Source: Lachnospiraceae bacterium (GTDB taxonomy: Bacteria; Bacillota; Clostridia; Lachnospirales; Lachnospiraceae). From it: a stretch of 64,000 nucleotides of DNA. Under the pieces are notes generated by a model, which was not told where the DNA came from, did no database searches, and saw only the letters and a program-made list of their open reading frames with translations. The position numbers and the translations under genes were made by a program. The stretch spans positions 117,690-181,689 of the forward strand of contig JAMPFQ010000004.1 in assembly GCA_023664345.1 (NCBI GenBank), given 5' to 3'. Of the stretch, positions 26,734 to 35,528 are shown in pieces; the stretch's first letter is position 1, and every line of letters starts with the position of its first letter.

Positions 26734-27540
26734 ATGAGAAAATTACTTGCTATTACGATGACCCTTGCGCTCGCACTCGCGGCGCTGGCGGGCTGTTCGC
26801 AGAAAGCCTCCGGGACAGTATCTACGGACGGCTCCACCTCTATGGAGAAGGTGATCGGTGCGCTGGGAGAAGCGTTTGAAGCGCAGAACAGCGGAGTGAC
26901 TTTTACCTATAACCCCACCGGCTCCGGCTCTGGCATCCAAGCGGTGCAGGAGGGGCGCTGCGACATCGGACTCAGCAGCCGCGCCCTGAAGGACGAGGAA
27001 ACCGCCAGCGGCCTGACGGCGACCATCCTGGCCTATGATGGCATCGCGGTGATCGTCAACCCGGACAACCCCGTAACGGATATGGATGTGGAAACCATCG
27101 CCATGCTCTACACCGGGAAGATCACCAACTGGAAGGATGTGGGCGGCAATGACACAGAGGTTGTCCTGATTGGACGTGAGGCCGGGAGCGGAACCAGGGA
27201 CGGCTTTGAATCCATCACAGGCACAGCGGATGCCTGCCAGTATCGCCAGGAACTGACCTCCACCGGCGATGTGATCACTGCGGTTGCTCAGAATCCCAAC
27301 GCCATCGGGTATGCCTCCCTTGCCTCGGTCAAGGGCAGTGTCTGTGCCGTTTCTGTGGGCGGTGTAGTACCCTCGGAGGATACGGTCAGGGACGGCAGCT
27401 ATGTGATTCAGCGGCCCTTCATCCTGGTGACCAGGACCCACACCCCGCTCTCTGACACCGCGCAGAAATTCTTCGACTTTGCCACCTCCCCGGAGGCCGC
27501 CGCGCTGATCTCTGATGCCGGTGCGGTGGCGGCAAACTGA
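26734..27540 (+). CDS. pstS: Phosphate ABC transporter substrate-binding lipoprotein PstS
   Basis: This 268-residue lipoprotein has signal ending LAGC with Cys21. It also has PstS landmarks: VSTDGSTSMEKVIGALGEAF near the mature N-terminus (phosphate-contacting Ser/Thr), YNPTGSGSGIQAVQEG, DIGLSSRALKDEE, and REAGSGTRDGFESI. It captures phosphate outside the cell and delivers it to PstCA. The gene heads the operon and is followed 2 nt later by pstC. GAAAGGAGAC precedes the ATG. Confidence 0.96.
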   Translation: MRKLLAITMTLALALAALAGCSQKASGTVSTDGSTSMEKVIGALGEAFEAQNSGVTFTYNPTGSGSGIQAVQEGRCDIGLSSRALKDEETASGLTATILAYDGIAVIVNPDNPVTDMDVETIAMLYTGKITNWKDVGGNDTEVVLIGREAGSGTRDGFESITGTADACQYRQELTSTGDVITAVAQNPNAIGYASLASVKGSVCAVSVGGVVPSEDTVRDGSYVIQRPFILVTRTHTPLSDTAQKFFDFATSPEAAALISDAGAVAAN

Positions 27541-27542
27541 CG

Positions 27543-28418
27543 ATGGGACGCAGAAAACAGGCAGCAGAATACGCCGTCCACGGGGTGTTCCTGCTCCTTG
27601 GACTGATTACCGTGGGCTGTGTGCTGCTCATTACCGTGTACCTGATCCTGTCCGGCATCCCAGCTATCCGACAGATTGGCCTCTTTGACTTCCTGCTGGG
27701 CGGCATTTGGGCATCCACGGCAGCGGAGCCGTCCTACGGCATCCTGCCCTTTATCCTGGCCAGCGTTTACGGGACCGCAGGTGCGATCATGTTCGGCGTT
27801 CCCGTGGGATTCCTGACGGCGGTATATCTGGCAAAGCTGGCCCCGCCAAAGGTCAAAACGGTCGTAGAAGCCGCAGTCAGCCTCCTGGCCGGGATACCCT
27901 CGGTGGTCTACGGTCTGGTGGGTATGCTGGTGCTGGTTCCGGGGATACGGACGCTGTTCCGTGTCCCGGACGGGGCCAGTCTGCTGGCGGCGATTATTGT
28001 TCTGGCAATTATGATTTTGCCCTCCATCATCAAAGTGTCCGTTACCGCGCTGGAGGCGGTTCCCAGGGAATATGAGGACGCGTCCCTGGCCCTGGGAGCC
28101 ACGCCGACAGAAACCTATTTCCGGGTATCCGTCCCCGCCGCGAAAAGCGGCATCGCGGCAGCGGTGGTACTGGGTGTGGGCAGGGCCATTGGGGAGGCTA
28201 TGGCGGTGATGATGGTGTCCGGGAACGTGGCGAATATGCCCGCTCTGTTTCAGAGCGTCCGCTTCCTCACCACCGCTGTGGCCAGCGAGATGTCCTATTC
28301 CAGCCCAGGCAGCCTGCAGCGGCAGGCGCTGTTCTCCATCGCGTTGGTGCTGTACCTGTTTATCCTGCTGATCAACGCCGCGCTGAATTTCTTTCTGAAG
28401 CGAGACAAGGAGGAATGA
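27543..28418 (+). CDS. pstC: Phosphate ABC transporter permease PstC
   Basis: This 291-residue permease has six predicted TM segments. Typical PstC sequence includes YGILPFILASVYGTAGAIMFGVPVGFLTAVYLA, GIPSVVYGLVGMLVLVP and the cytoplasmic EAA-like loop YEDASLALGATPTETYFRVSVPAAKSGI. It forms the membrane channel with PstA. It starts 2 nt after pstS. Confidence 0.95.
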   Translation: MGRRKQAAEYAVHGVFLLLGLITVGCVLLITVYLILSGIPAIRQIGLFDFLLGGIWASTAAEPSYGILPFILASVYGTAGAIMFGVPVGFLTAVYLAKLAPPKVKTVVEAAVSLLAGIPSVVYGLVGMLVLVPGIRTLFRVPDGASLLAAIIVLAIMILPSIIKVSVTALEAVPREYEDASLALGATPTETYFRVSVPAAKSGIAAAVVLGVGRAIGEAMAVMMVSGNVANMPALFQSVRFLTTAVASEMSYSSPGSLQRQALFSIALVLYLFILLINAALNFFLKRDKEE

Positions 28419-28420
28419 AA

Positions 28421-29278
28421 ATGCAGAGCAATTCGATCTCCAAAAAGCGAAAAGCCTATATCGGTACCATGCAGCTGCTGATCGCACTGTCAGTCGCCCT
28501 CACCTGCGGCCTGACCCTGTTCCTGATTGGATATGTGCTGGTGAACGGCCTGACCCATGTGACATGGGAATTTCTGACCACCGCCCCCAGCATCCTGGCT
28601 GGCCGAATCGGTATCCTGCCGGACATTATGAACACAATCTATATCATCCTGGCTACGTTGCTGGCAGTTCTTCCCTTGGGTGTGGGGGCGGCGGTCTATC
28701 TGACAGAATACGCCGCGAACAAGCAGCTGGTGGCAGTGATTGAATACGCGGCAGAAACCCTCTCCGGCATTCCGTCCATCATCTACGGCCTGGTCGGGAT
28801 GCTGCTGTTCACCGGCATCTTCGGGACTTCCCTACTGGCCGGGGCACTGACGCTGGTCATGATGAACCTGCCCACCATCATGCGGACAACGCAGGAGAGC
28901 TTGAAAACAGTGCCGCAAAGCTACCGCGAGGGGGCCTTTGGCCTGGGAGCCGGGAAGTGGAGGACGATCCGCACCGTGGTGCTGCCCGGATGTGTGGACG
29001 GCATCATCACCGGCTGCATCTTGTCAGTAGGCCGCATTTTAGGCGAATCGGCAGCGCTGCTGTTCACTGCCGGAGCGGCCCACAAGCTGTTTGGCCTCTT
29101 TGACGGCCTTATGAACCAGGGCGCAACCCTCACCGTGGCGCTGTATTTCTACGCGAAAGAGTCCGGCGAGTTTGACATCGCCTTTGCCATTGCCGCCATT
29201 CTGATGCTGCTGACGCTGGCAATCAACCTTGCCGCCGTTCTGGTGGGATGGTGGTTCAAGAAAAGGAGGGCAGTATGA
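28421..29278 (+). CDS. pstA: Phosphate ABC transporter permease PstA
   Basis: This 285-residue permease has a PstA core: [12 protein letters not shown]-like [35 protein letters not shown], and loop [31 protein letters not shown]. The ATG at 28421 lies 6 nt after AAGGAGGA; the overlapping ATG at 28415 is only 1 nt from that site and less likely. It partners PstC. Confidence 0.95.
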   Translation: MQSNSISKKRKAYIGTMQLLIALSVALTCGLTLFLIGYVLVNGLTHVTWEFLTTAPSILAGRIGILPDIMNTIYIILATLLAVLPLGVGAAVYLTEYAANKQLVAVIEYAAETLSGIPSIIYGLVGMLLFTGIFGTSLLAGALTLVMMNLPTIMRTTQESLKTVPQSYREGAFGLGAGKWRTIRTVVLPGCVDGIITGCILSVGRILGESAALLFTAGAAHKLFGLFDGLMNQGATLTVALYFYAKESGEFDIAFAIAAILMLLTLAINLAAVLVGWWFKKRRAV

Positions 29279-30030
29279 GCAATATCATCACCGCAGAGGA
29301 TTTGTGCCTGTGGTATGACAAGACCCAGGCGCTGAAAAAAATCAATATCACGATTCGGTCAAACAGCATTACCGCGCTGATTGGGCCGTCCGGCTGCGGC
29401 AAATCCACCTTTCTGAAAACGCTGAACCGGATGAATGACCTTGTGGCCGGAGTTCGGATCACCGGCAAAGTGAAATACGGGGACGCCGATATTTTTGCGC
29501 CGTTTCTGGATGTGAACCTCCTGCGCCGGGAGACCGGCATGGTGTTCCAGAAGCCCACTCCCTTCCCCATGAGCATTTATGACAACATCGCCTACGGCCC
29601 CCGCACCCACGGCATCAAGAACAAGGCCAAGCTGGACGAACTTGTAGAGCGTTCCCTCCGGGGCGCGGCAATCTGGGACGAGGTAAAAGACCGCTTGAAG
29701 AAAAACGCCCTGGGCCTGTCCGGGGGACAACAGCAGCGATTGTGTATCGCCCGCGCTTTGGCGGTGGAGCCGAAGGTGCTTCTGATGGACGAACCCACCA
29801 GCGCGTTAGACCCCATCTCCACATCCAAAATTGAGGAACTGGCGGCACAGCTCAAAGAACGCTACACCATCGTGATCGTCACCCACAATATGCAGCAGGC
29901 CGTCCGCATTTCTGATTACACCGCCTTCTTCCTGCTGGGGGAACTGGTGGAGTTTGGGGAAACGGAAAAGCTGTTCTCCCAACCGGAAAATAAGAAAACC
30001 GAGGACTACATCACAGGGAGGTTTGGATAA
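29275..30030 (+). CDS. pstB: Phosphate ABC transporter ATPase PstB
   Basis: This 251-residue ATPase has Walker [10 protein letters not shown] and the Q-loop [21 protein letters not shown] that is highly specific to PstB. The signature is [16 protein letters not shown], Walker B is [15 protein letters not shown] and the switch His is in IVTHNMQQ. Its start overlaps the pstA stop (ATGA), and an AGGAGGG site precedes it. It powers phosphate import. Confidence 0.97.
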   Translation: MSNIITAEDLCLWYDKTQALKKINITIRSNSITALIGPSGCGKSTFLKTLNRMNDLVAGVRITGKVKYGDADIFAPFLDVNLLRRETGMVFQKPTPFPMSIYDNIAYGPRTHGIKNKAKLDELVERSLRGAAIWDEVKDRLKKNALGLSGGQQQRLCIARALAVEPKVLLMDEPTSALDPISTSKIEELAAQLKERYTIVIVTHNMQQAVRISDYTAFFLLGELVEFGETEKLFSQPENKKTEDYITGRFG

Positions 30031-30681
30031 ATGCGGTCAAAATTTGATGAACAGTTGGCGCTTCTGAACAGTGAACTGATTCGGATGGGCGCTCAGTGCG
30101 AGGAGGCGATTTCCCTGGCGGCAAAGGCGCTGACGGAGGGCGACCGGACGCTGGCGGAACAAGTAAGGCCGCTGGAAGAAGAAATCGACCAGATGGAGCG
30201 GGACATCGAAACGCTTTGCTTGAAGCTGCTCCTTCAGCAGCAGCCGGTAGCCCGTGACTTGCGGCAGATCTCCGCGGCTATGAAAATCATCACGGACATG
30301 GAGCGCATCGGAGATCAGGCGGCGGACATTGCGGAAATCGTAATGGCTATGCTGTCGGAAGGATATGTCCCGGAGGATGTGGGACATATTCGGGAAATGG
30401 CGGCGGAAACGATCAAAATGGTCACGGAAAGCGTAGATACCTATGTCCGGCAGGATTCTGTCCGGGCCGGGCTGGTCATTGCCCATGACGACATCATTGA
30501 CAGCTACTTCACCCAGGTCAAGAAAGTGCTGATCCAGAAAATTGTGGAGCAGCCTGACCAAGGAGAACATATCCTCGATCTGTTGATGATCGACAAATAT
30601 TTGGAACGCATCGGGGATCACGCCGTCAATATCGCAGAGTGGGTGATTTTCTCCGTGAACGGAGTTCAAAAAGGCGAATGA
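30031..30681 (+). CDS. phoU: Phosphate signalling protein PhoU
   Basis: This 216-residue all-helical protein has the two PhoU repeats with metal-binding E/DxxxD-type motifs (QISAAMKIITDMERIGDQAADIAE and LDLLMIDKYLERIGDHAVNIAEWVIF). It links the Pst transporter to the PhoR kinase and dampens phosphate uptake and PhoB activation when phosphate is abundant. It begins directly after the pstB stop codon. Confidence 0.96.
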   Translation: MRSKFDEQLALLNSELIRMGAQCEEAISLAAKALTEGDRTLAEQVRPLEEEIDQMERDIETLCLKLLLQQQPVARDLRQISAAMKIITDMERIGDQAADIAEIVMAMLSEGYVPEDVGHIREMAAETIKMVTESVDTYVRQDSVRAGLVIAHDDIIDSYFTQVKKVLIQKIVEQPDQGEHILDLLMIDKYLERIGDHAVNIAEWVIFSVNGVQKGE

Positions 30682-30739
30682 ACAGCGTTGATAGCGGCGA
30701 AGCTGCATGGTAAAATGATAAGGCCAAGGAGGTGTAGAT

Positions 30740-31414
30740 ATGATTTTTTGCGTGGAGGACGATGATTCCATCCGCGGCTTGATGCTCTATGCGCTGAACG
30801 CCGCCGGATTTGAAGCAGAGGGCCTTGTGGATGGCCCCACCCTTTTCGATGCTCTGCAAAGGACAACGCCCCAGCTTATTCTTTTGGACATTATGCTGCC
30901 GGGGGAGGATGGCATTTCCATTCTGAAGAAGCTGCGGGGGCAGGCCGCTACCACCGGTCTGCCTGTCATCATGGCTACCGCAAAAGGGGCGGAGTACGAC
31001 AAAGTGACCGGGCTTGACCTGGGCGCGGACGACTATCTGGCAAAGCCCTTCGGCATGATGGAAATGGTATCGCGGGTCAAGGCGGTGCTGCGCCGTTATG
31101 ACGTAAGATCCGCAGAAAAGCAGATTTCCGTGGGCGGTCTGACCGTCCATCCGGGCGAGCGTACCGTAACGGCTGACGGAGAACGAATCCTCCTGACCTA
31201 CAAAGAATTTGAACTGCTCCGCCTGTTTCTGTCCCACCCTGGGATTGCGTTCACCAGGGAGCAGCTTCTGTCGGATATTTGGGGCATGGAATACTGCGGC
31301 GAAACGCGGACGGTGGATATGCACATCCGCACCCTCCGCCAAAAGCTGGGGGACTACGGCGCTATGATTGAAACCGTTCGGAATGTAGGCTACCGCATGG
31401 AGGTTCCGAAATGA
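30740..31414 (+). CDS. phoB: Response regulator PhoB/PhoP (OmpR type)
   Basis: This 224-residue regulator has a receiver domain with DD at residues 7-8, phosphorylatable Asp in LILLDIMLPGEDG (Asp52) and conserved Lys in LAKPF. A winged-helix domain follows (LTYKEFELLRLFLSHPGIAFTREQLL and RTVDMHIRTLRQKLG). AGGAGGTG precedes the ATG. It is expected to bind the repeats upstream of pstS. Together with the kinase gene it ends the operon. Confidence 0.93.
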   Translation: MIFCVEDDDSIRGLMLYALNAAGFEAEGLVDGPTLFDALQRTTPQLILLDIMLPGEDGISILKKLRGQAATTGLPVIMATAKGAEYDKVTGLDLGADDYLAKPFGMMEMVSRVKAVLRRYDVRSAEKQISVGGLTVHPGERTVTADGERILLTYKEFELLRLFLSHPGIAFTREQLLSDIWGMEYCGETRTVDMHIRTLRQKLGDYGAMIETVRNVGYRMEVPK

Positions 31415-33090
31415 CAAAGAAAATTTTCCGCTCTATCATCCTTGTCGCGGCGGCGGTGCTGCTGGCCAATCTGGTCATTGTCATGGGCTGTCTGTATGAC
31501 TATTACAGAACCGTGCAGGAAAATCAGCTCAAGGACGAGCTGCGTCTGGCCGCTTATGCGGTGGAGGAAAACGGGCAAAGCTATCTGGATGACCTGTCCG
31601 CCCGTGACCTCCGCTACACCTGGACGCCGGACTACCGACTGACCTGGATCGCCTCTGACGGCAGCGTGATTTTTGATACTCTTGAAGCGACGGAGAGCAT
31701 GGAAAATCACGGAAGCCGTATCGAGGTCAGAGAGGCATTTGCAAAGGGGGAGAGCAGCAGCGTCCGCTACTCCAGTACATTGACCGAACAGACATTATAC
31801 TACGCCAGAGCGCTGAATAACGGGACTGTACTGCGTATTTCCATCAGTCAGGCGACAATCTTCACCCTGTTTCTTGGGATGCTCCAGCCAATTTTGGTGG
31901 TTGCTGTCCTGGCAGTTATCCTCTCTGCAATCCTGGCGAACAAAATGTCAAAGAAAATTGTCCAGCCGCTCAATTCTCTGGATTTGGATCACCCTCTTGA
32001 AAATGACGCTTATGAAGAACTGGCCCCGCTGTTGGGGAGGATTCACCAACAGCACCAGCAGATCGATCGACAGTTACGGAACTTGAAAAAGAAAACAGAT
32101 GAATTTGAGCAGATTACAGGTCACATGAATGAGGGGCTTGTCCTCATGGATAACAGCGGGAAGATTTTAAGCATCAACCCCGCCGCCCAAACCATTTTTC
32201 AGACGGATAGTTCGTGTGTTGGGCAGTCGTTTCTGTTGATCGACCGAAGCCGTGACACCAGCACAGCAATTCAGTCCGCGGCAGATTATGGCCACGGCGA
32301 ATCTCGCGGGTCACAGAATGGGCGGGAATATCAGTTTGATGTGAGCCGCATTGAATCAGACGGTGCGATCATTGGAACTGTCCTGCTGGCCTTTGATGTG
32401 ACCGAGCAGCTTGCGGCGGAGCGCAGCCGCCGAGAGTTTACCGCCAATGTGTCCCATGAACTGAAAACGCCGCTCCAATCTATCACGGGCAGCGCCGAAT
32501 TGCTGGAAAACGGTCTTGTCAAGCAGGAGGATGTACCCCGCTTTATCAGCCTGATCCACACAGAGGCGGCGCGGCTGGTCACGCTGGTGGAGGACATTAT
32601 CCATCTGTCTCAGCTGGATGAGAGCATTGCCCCGGCCTGCGAGGATGTTGACCTCTTTGAAACGGCAAAGCGGGTAGTATCCGCTTTACGCAGCAATGCA
32701 GAAGCAAAGAAGGTGCAGATGACCATTGCCGGGGAGAGCGCCCACATCAACGGCGTACAGAGTTTTTTACATGAGATGATCTATAACCTCTGCGACAACG
32801 CAATCAAATACAATGTCGAGGGCGGGAGCGTAGAGGTTACTGTTGGCAGCGGAGATCACGGCGCTTTTGTCACAGTAAAGGATTCCGGCATCGGTATTCC
32901 GCAGGAATATCAGGCCCGTATTTTTGAGCGGTTTTTCCGAGTGGACAAGAGCCGGTCAAAGGCTTCCGGCGGAACCGGGCTGGGGCTGTCGATCGTCAAG
33001 CATATTGCGCAGTTTCACAATGCCACGATTCAGCTATATAGTCAGACTGGCGAGGGAACCATTATTTCCGCTGGTTTTCCAAATAAATAA
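31411..33090 (+). CDS. phoR: Phosphate-sensing histidine kinase PhoR
   Basis: This 559-residue membrane kinase has TM1 at about residues 8-28, an extracellular region, and TM2 at about 150-172. A PAS domain follows (LVLMDNSGKILSINPAAQTIF), then the H box NVSHELKTPLQSITGSAELL, N box LCDNAIKYN, and G boxes DSGIGIP and GTGLGLSIVK. The first codon overlaps the phoB stop (ATGA). It should phosphorylate PhoB when phosphate is low, under the control of PhoU and the transporter. Confidence 0.94.
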   Translation: MTKKIFRSIILVAAAVLLANLVIVMGCLYDYYRTVQENQLKDELRLAAYAVEENGQSYLDDLSARDLRYTWTPDYRLTWIASDGSVIFDTLEATESMENHGSRIEVREAFAKGESSSVRYSSTLTEQTLYYARALNNGTVLRISISQATIFTLFLGMLQPILVVAVLAVILSAILANKMSKKIVQPLNSLDLDHPLENDAYEELAPLLGRIHQQHQQIDRQLRNLKKKTDEFEQITGHMNEGLVLMDNSGKILSINPAAQTIFQTDSSCVGQSFLLIDRSRDTSTAIQSAADYGHGESRGSQNGREYQFDVSRIESDGAIIGTVLLAFDVTEQLAAERSRREFTANVSHELKTPLQSITGSAELLENGLVKQEDVPRFISLIHTEAARLVTLVEDIIHLSQLDESIAPACEDVDLFETAKRVVSALRSNAEAKKVQMTIAGESAHINGVQSFLHEMIYNLCDNAIKYNVEGGSVEVTVGSGDHGAFVTVKDSGIGIPQEYQARIFERFFRVDKSRSKASGGTGLGLSIVKHIAQFHNATIQLYSQTGEGTIISAGFPNK

Positions 33091-33589
33091 AAGTTTTGAA
33101 TCTCACTTCCCGATAGGAAGAAAAAGCGTTCGGTTTCCGAACACGCAGCCAGCCTCGGCATAGACCGCTCCGCTGGTCTGGCTGCGCGGCCATTTTGCCG
33201 CTGTCGGGCTGACGCCCGATGTTGATTTTTCAGATTTGAACCGATGGCGGTACGGGCAGAAATAACCTGTGCCGCCTTTTCAAACCGCCCCTCTCACCTG
33301 CTACCCCCCCTGGGAGGACTTTTCACGGAATGTCAATCCGCACAAAAACCCGGCAGCAACGATTATGAAAATCAGAGAAAATTAAAAACCTTGGTTTTTG
33401 CCCCTGACAAACAGTCCTTCCCAAGGTTATAAGGCGGGAAGTCTTTCCGCGCAAATCTACTTTCGCTTATATGCCAGATCGACAGTTTGCCCGGACAGGA
33501 AGGATGTCGCCGGGCCAGTCCGCTGTCAATCCGATTTACGTTGCCAGTGTTATGGTGTTCACTGGCGGTCGCTGCGAAAGGAACACAAA
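33091..33589. other. Degenerate region after phoR, mobile-element debris
   Basis: About 500 nt with no intact gene. Sequence such as the short inverted repeat CCAGCC...GGCTGG near 33148-33183 and a Pro/Arg-rich broken ORF resembles the intergenic part of an integrative element lying before its replication gene. Nothing can be named. It leads directly into the broken AAA_25 gene. Confidence 0.35.
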
Positions 33590-34005
33590 ATAGCAGAGAG
33601 ACAACAAACGCCAGAATTGAATGTCATCCCAGCGGAGGAACTGCTGGACACGCCCTACGCCCCGTCCAGCGCCTTGGTCGATGATTTATCGGTCAGGATA
33701 TCTATATCCTCGCCGGAGCGCCCAAAGTGAGCAAATCCTGGCTGGCGGGCCAGGTCAGCACAGGCGAGCCGGTCTGGGAACAGAAACCGAAAAGCGCGGC
33801 GTCCTCTATATCAGCCAGGAAGACACTTTCCAGAGAATCCAGAAGCGGCTGGACGATGTGAGCGGCGGCAGCCCCGTCCCCATCTGGCTGGCGACTGAGG
33901 CCATGTGTATCGGCGGGGGCTTCGAGGAACAGCTTGTGAACTTCCTCACCGCCCACCCCAGTGTGAAGCTGGTCATCATCGACACATTCCAGCGCGTCCG
34001 CAAAG
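33590..34005 (+). pseudogene. Broken AAA_25 (RepA/DnaB-like) ATPase of a mobile element
   Basis: Two reading frames together give a mobile-element ATPase. The first carries LNVIPAEELLDTPYAPS. A second runs on as IYILAGAPKVSKSWLAG (a decayed Walker A, GAPKVGKSWLA in relatives) to STGEPVWE. The third, after a shift near 33785, reads RGVLYISQEDTFQRIQKRLDDV...IWLATEAM...VKLVIIDTFQRVRK (Walker B). Residues between the Walker A and STGEP are missing. Such ATPases belong to integrative and mobilisable elements. The frameshifts and deletion show it is dead. Confidence 0.75.
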
Positions 34006-34194
34006 CTCGTTCAGGCCGTCTACGAGGACAAAGTGATGGGACACCGTCTGCATCCAGCTTATGAGAACCATTACGAGGCGGAGCGCACCGAGAAGCTGGA
34101 ACAGAAAGGGCGTTTGTCCAGCGAACTGGAAGCGTACCGGCAGGAGACGGACGATGTTCAGCAGTGGATGACGCTGATTCAGGAGTATCTGTGA
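34006..34194 (+). pseudogene. Large serine recombinase, C-terminal fragment
   Basis: The 62 codons read LVQAVYEDKVMGHRLHPAYE, a coiled coil, then DDVQQWMTLIQEYL. This matches the coiled-coil and W-x-x-L-I-x-x-Y segment near the C-terminus of Tn4451/TndX-type resolvases. It is fused in sequence to the end of the broken AAA_25 gene, without the intervening genes of a normal element, so a large internal deletion is implied. It ends at a junction with the truncated macro-domain gene. Confidence 0.65.
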
Positions 34195-34451
34195 ATTGGC
34201 GGCATTGACGATGGCTCCCACCGCCAGCCTTGTGATATCTCCCTGCCAGATAGAGAGTTTGTCTCCATAAGGATGGCGGCTGCCATACTGCTCTCTGACT
34301 GTCGGAATATCGGACAGCGTTACAATGCCTTTTTCTTACGCTTGTTTTCATAGCCGCTTCCCGCTTCCAGGTCTTTATACTGTGCGGAATCCTCCTTGAA
34401 CGCCTGCAGCAGATAATCCAGCCTGGCTTCCTGTGTCGTGAAGTTTTCCAT
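34189..34451 (-). pseudogene. Truncated macro-domain (ADP-ribose hydrolase) gene
   Basis: From the ATG at 34451 the frame reads MENFTTQEARLDYLLQAFKE...YKDLE and stops after a Lys-rich segment. A second frame continues KGIVTLSDIPTVREQYGSRHPYG...LSIWQGDITRLAVGAIVNAANSQ, the start of a macro domain. The rest, including the ADP-ribose pocket, is gone where the recombinase fragment begins. There is also an internal deletion. The intact gene was probably coupled to the PepSY gene, whose stop lies 2 nt upstream of this ATG. Confidence 0.75.
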
Positions 34452-34453
34452 GA

Positions 34454-35377
34454 TCACCGCCCCCTCACAGGCTCTTCTTCCCAGCTTACGATCTGGCCGG
34501 TACTGTCGATCTCAAACTCATACTCCGTACCGTTATAAATGATCTTGCCCTCGTACTCTATGCGTCCGTCGTCACGATCCGTTTCAAATTCCCTGATATC
34601 GCTTTCGGACGCACCGGGGACTTTGGCCAGTGCCAGTGCCTTGGCATCCTCGGCGGTGATGGTCCCGCCTGCGGATTGGGACGGCATATAATGCTCCGCG
34701 TCATGATCATAACCCACGACCTCTCCGCTGGAAGCATCTATCTCATAATCGTATTCTTTGAAATCAGCAGTATAAAATTCCAGTTCGTATACCTGGCGCC
34801 CGTTCTCATGATCCAGCTTGCCTTCCACAAAAGTCACCTGATCTGCCGTCAGCCCGGCATGGGCAAGCGCCTTTGCTTTGGCGTCCTCAAGGGTGATCGT
34901 TCCCGTGCCGCTCCCCGCCGCAGGATCGGATACAGCCTGCCCCGCTCCATGGTCTTCGCCCGGATGGCTTTCCGAATGGTGTTCCGAGCCAGCGGTCTGG
35001 CTCGTCTGGTCTGACACAGACTGACTCTGGTCAGGCGGATCCGTCCGGCTCGGAACCGCCTGGCTGGCAGCCGCGGCGCTTTCCTTTTGGTCCTCTGCCG
35101 CATCGTATATATTCACTTCCGCAACCGTACCGGCAAGCGCGTCAATCTCCACCTGATAACGCAGACCATCTGCCACAATATCGATCAGATAATAGTCCTT
35201 AGCCTCATGACTGACCAGATCCGCGGTAACGGAATCCGCTTCGTCAGCCGTCTTGTCACAAGTGCGCAGCGCCAGCTGCTTCGCCTGATCCGCTCCGATA
35301 TAGGACTGCTGCTCACCGCATCCCCCAAACGCCAGCAGCGCCAGGATCATAACCCCTGAAATATATCTCCTTTTCAT
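34454..35377 (-). CDS. PepSY-domain lipoprotein
   Basis: This 307-residue protein has a lipoprotein-like signal ending FGGC with Cys20. Three PepSY modules follow, one N-terminal and two C-terminal (ITLEDAKAKALAHAGL...VYELEFYTADFKEYDYEIDASSGEVV and ITAEDAKALALAKVPG...YEFEIDSTGQIVSW). A Ser/Gln/His-rich linker sits between them. PepSY domains often act as protease inhibitors or prodomains and as surface sensors. It is transcribed leftward, divergent from the MATE gene. Confidence 0.85.
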   Translation of the reverse strand: MKRRYISGVMILALLAFGGCGEQQSYIGADQAKQLALRTCDKTADEADSVTADLVSHEAKDYYLIDIVADGLRYQVEIDALAGTVAEVNIYDAAEDQKESAAAASQAVPSRTDPPDQSQSVSDQTSQTAGSEHHSESHPGEDHGAGQAVSDPAAGSGTGTITLEDAKAKALAHAGLTADQVTFVEGKLDHENGRQVYELEFYTADFKEYDYEIDASSGEVVGYDHDAEHYMPSQSAGGTITAEDAKALALAKVPGASESDIREFETDRDDGRIEYEGKIIYNGTEYEFEIDSTGQIVSWEEEPVRGR

Positions 35378-35528
35378 AAACGATCTCCTCCTTATCTTCT
35401 AAAAATATAATATATGCCCTATGGACAGGAAGTCAAGCGCGGAAAATCTTATAGCCTCAAAAGGGAAAATATGGTATGCTGAATGCAATGAATGCGGATC
35501 TGATCATACCAAACATAAGGAAAGCAAA

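Noticed and set aside
27408-28487. 359-codon ORF antisense to pstC
   Set aside because: pstC is unambiguous; the antisense frame is Gln/His/Arg-rich with no ribosome binding site.
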